Shown here: one piece after another, positions 5,807 through 6,356 of the stretch
How the letters are laid out: each line of letters starts with the position of its first letter
Position numbering within the stretch: position 1 is the first letter of the stretch
Source: Spirochaetaceae bacterium
GTDB taxonomy: Bacteria; Spirochaetota; Spirochaetia; UBA9216
DNA length: 6,356 nt
Assembly: GCA_028527945.1 (NCBI GenBank)
Contig: JAQQAK010000367.1
Span: 1-6,356 of the forward strand
Reading direction: 5' to 3'
Program-made: the position numbers and the translations under genes
Notes under the pieces: generated by a model
Told to the model about the DNA's origin: nothing
Databases searched by the model: none
Seen by the model: the letters and a program-made list of their open reading frames with translations, nothing else

Positions 5807-5858
5807 AGCTCTTTCAGAAACTCTGAGACTAAAGTCTCTAAGTTTTTAAAGAGCCTCT
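5807..5858. repeat. Hairpin C: long imperfect hairpin
   Basis: Nested pairings are GCTCTTT (5808-5814) with AAAGAGC (5848-5854), AAACT (5818-5822) with AGTTT (5841-5845), and GAGACT (5825-5830) with AGTCTC (5833-5838). They stack into one hairpin interrupted by small internal loops. The right end continues as GAGCCTCT (5851-5858), which is identical to 5691-5698 at the left end of hairpin A, so the cluster is bounded by a direct repeat. AGCCTCT at 5852-5858 could also pair with AGAGGCT of hairpin A (5723-5729) as an alternative fold. Confidence 0.7.
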
Positions 5859-6012
5859 GACAAATAATTAACTACAATTATTAAAATCCATTTAAAACCT
5901 CTTATTGATGTAGGCGAGTAATTTATTAGTCACAGGTTGCTGCTTTTTTACTTATTTTAGTGTGTAATTATATGTTTTATTAATTAAAATTGGATAGCAA
6001 TTTACAATGCCT

Positions 6013-6356
6013 TTATTTATTAAGGTTATCAAAGTTCATAACAACACCTAATTTTACATTGAATAAAAATTTTGAAAGAGTATCGTTAAAACTTAAGAGT
6101 TCTTCATTATCGTTTTCTAAATCTTTTAGATATCCAAATGAATAAAGCCCTCCTTCAATTCCTGTAATAATCGAAATGAAGTCTACAGGAGTTATCGTTA
6201 TATCTGTTGCAAAGACAATGTTATTCAATTCTTTTGCATAATTATTCTCAAGAGTTATTGTTTCTGTTTGATAAGCAAATTTAAGCTTTATGTTATATGA
6301 CGCATTTTTTTGAAATACATCCGCAATAAGAGCATATTCAGAAAAGTCTTCGGTCA
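6013..6356 (-). CDS. C-terminal part of an unrecognised protein, possibly an outer-membrane barrel (5'-partial)
   Basis: On the minus strand the frame is open from the right edge to a TAA at 6013-6015, giving 113 visible residues; the TTG at 6228 is an internal codon and not needed as a start. The visible part begins with TEDFSEYALIADVFQ and ends with FNVKLGVVMNFDNLNK. Several segments alternate polar and hydrophobic residues (YNIKLKFAYQTETITLENNY, NIVFATDITITPVDFISI, KFLFNVKLGVVMNF), separated by charged turns such as LENDNEE. This suggests amphipathic beta strands, as in outer-membrane barrels, and the penultimate aromatic region (MNF) would fit a last strand, although five residues follow it. 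I do not recognise the family. It converges on flaA with about 450 bases between the stops, so it is not part of the flagellar operon. That it is a real gene is likely because the frame is uninterrupted over 340 AT-rich bases; the product call is weak. Confidence 0.6.
   Translation of the reverse strand, partial: TEDFSEYALIADVFQKNASYNIKLKFAYQTETITLENNYAKELNNIVFATDITITPVDFISIITGIEGGLYSFGYLKDLENDNEELLSFNDTLSKFLFNVKLGVVMNFDNLNK

Larger units (their letters stand above)
5621..6012. other. Intergenic region between convergent genes, no gene seen
   Basis: About 390 AT-rich bases separate the flaA terminator from the stop of the minus-strand gene. I see no plausible coding frame, tRNA or CRISPR-like array. 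The only clear structure is the hairpin cluster at 5691-5858. The rest (5621-5690 and 5859-6012) is AT-rich sequence without recognisable signals; no clear T-tailed hairpin for the minus-strand gene was found. Confidence 0.7.

Noticed and set aside
5691..5858. Intrinsic terminators for the convergent genes
   Set aside because: None of the three hairpins is followed by a T-run on either strand, and flaA already has a strong terminator at 5596-5620.
5691..5858. CRISPR array
   Set aside because: Repeats are inverted, unequal in length and not separated by regular spacers.

Overview
The window looks like treponemal (Spirochaetota) chromosome. The DNA is A+T-rich. The strongest anchor is a full-length flagellar filament outer-layer (sheath) protein of the spirochaete FlaA family at 4578-5564. 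Directly upstream lie a periplasmic N-acetylmuramoyl-L-alanine amidase and a small membrane-anchored GerMN-like protein. From memory, the same gene order occurs in Treponema pallidum (TP0247-TP0248-TP0249). The species cannot be named from the sequence alone.

Layout. Nucleotides 3-4454 form a tightly packed plus-strand operon of four genes whose promoter lies left of the window. (1) A 5'-truncated protein joins a PseG/SpsG-like nucleotide-sugar domain to a Cys4 zinc-ribbon-like segment and a class I SAM methyltransferase. (2) An ATP-grasp ligase-like protein probably starts at a TTG inside the end of gene 1. (3) An Amidase_3 cell-wall hydrolase has a signal peptide and overlaps gene 2 by ATGA. 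(4) A GerMN-like protein has its ATG directly after the stop codon of gene 3. A weak hairpin sits at the end of gene 4. flaA then has its own near-consensus sigma-70-type promoter, with an inverted repeat over the -35/spacer region, a good ribosome binding site and a strong intrinsic terminator.

From 5621 to 6012 there is no credible gene, but 5691-5858 is densely folded: three consecutive hairpins, the central one a perfect 18-bp inverted repeat, the outer two sharing arm sequences. Beyond it, a convergent minus-strand reading frame enters from the right edge. It encodes the C-terminus of an unrecognised protein with beta-strand-like alternation, possibly an outer-membrane barrel.

How the genes may work together. 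flaA and the amidase both act in the periplasm, where spirochaete flagella run along the peptidoglycan. The PseG-like/methyltransferase protein and the ATP-grasp protein look like a two-gene module that makes or decorates an activated sugar. Their position just upstream of a flagellar sheath gene makes flagellar or cell-surface glycan modification an attractive but unproven role, and this is the part most likely to be undescribed. The intergenic triple hairpin and the inverted repeat over the flaA promoter are the best non-coding candidates.
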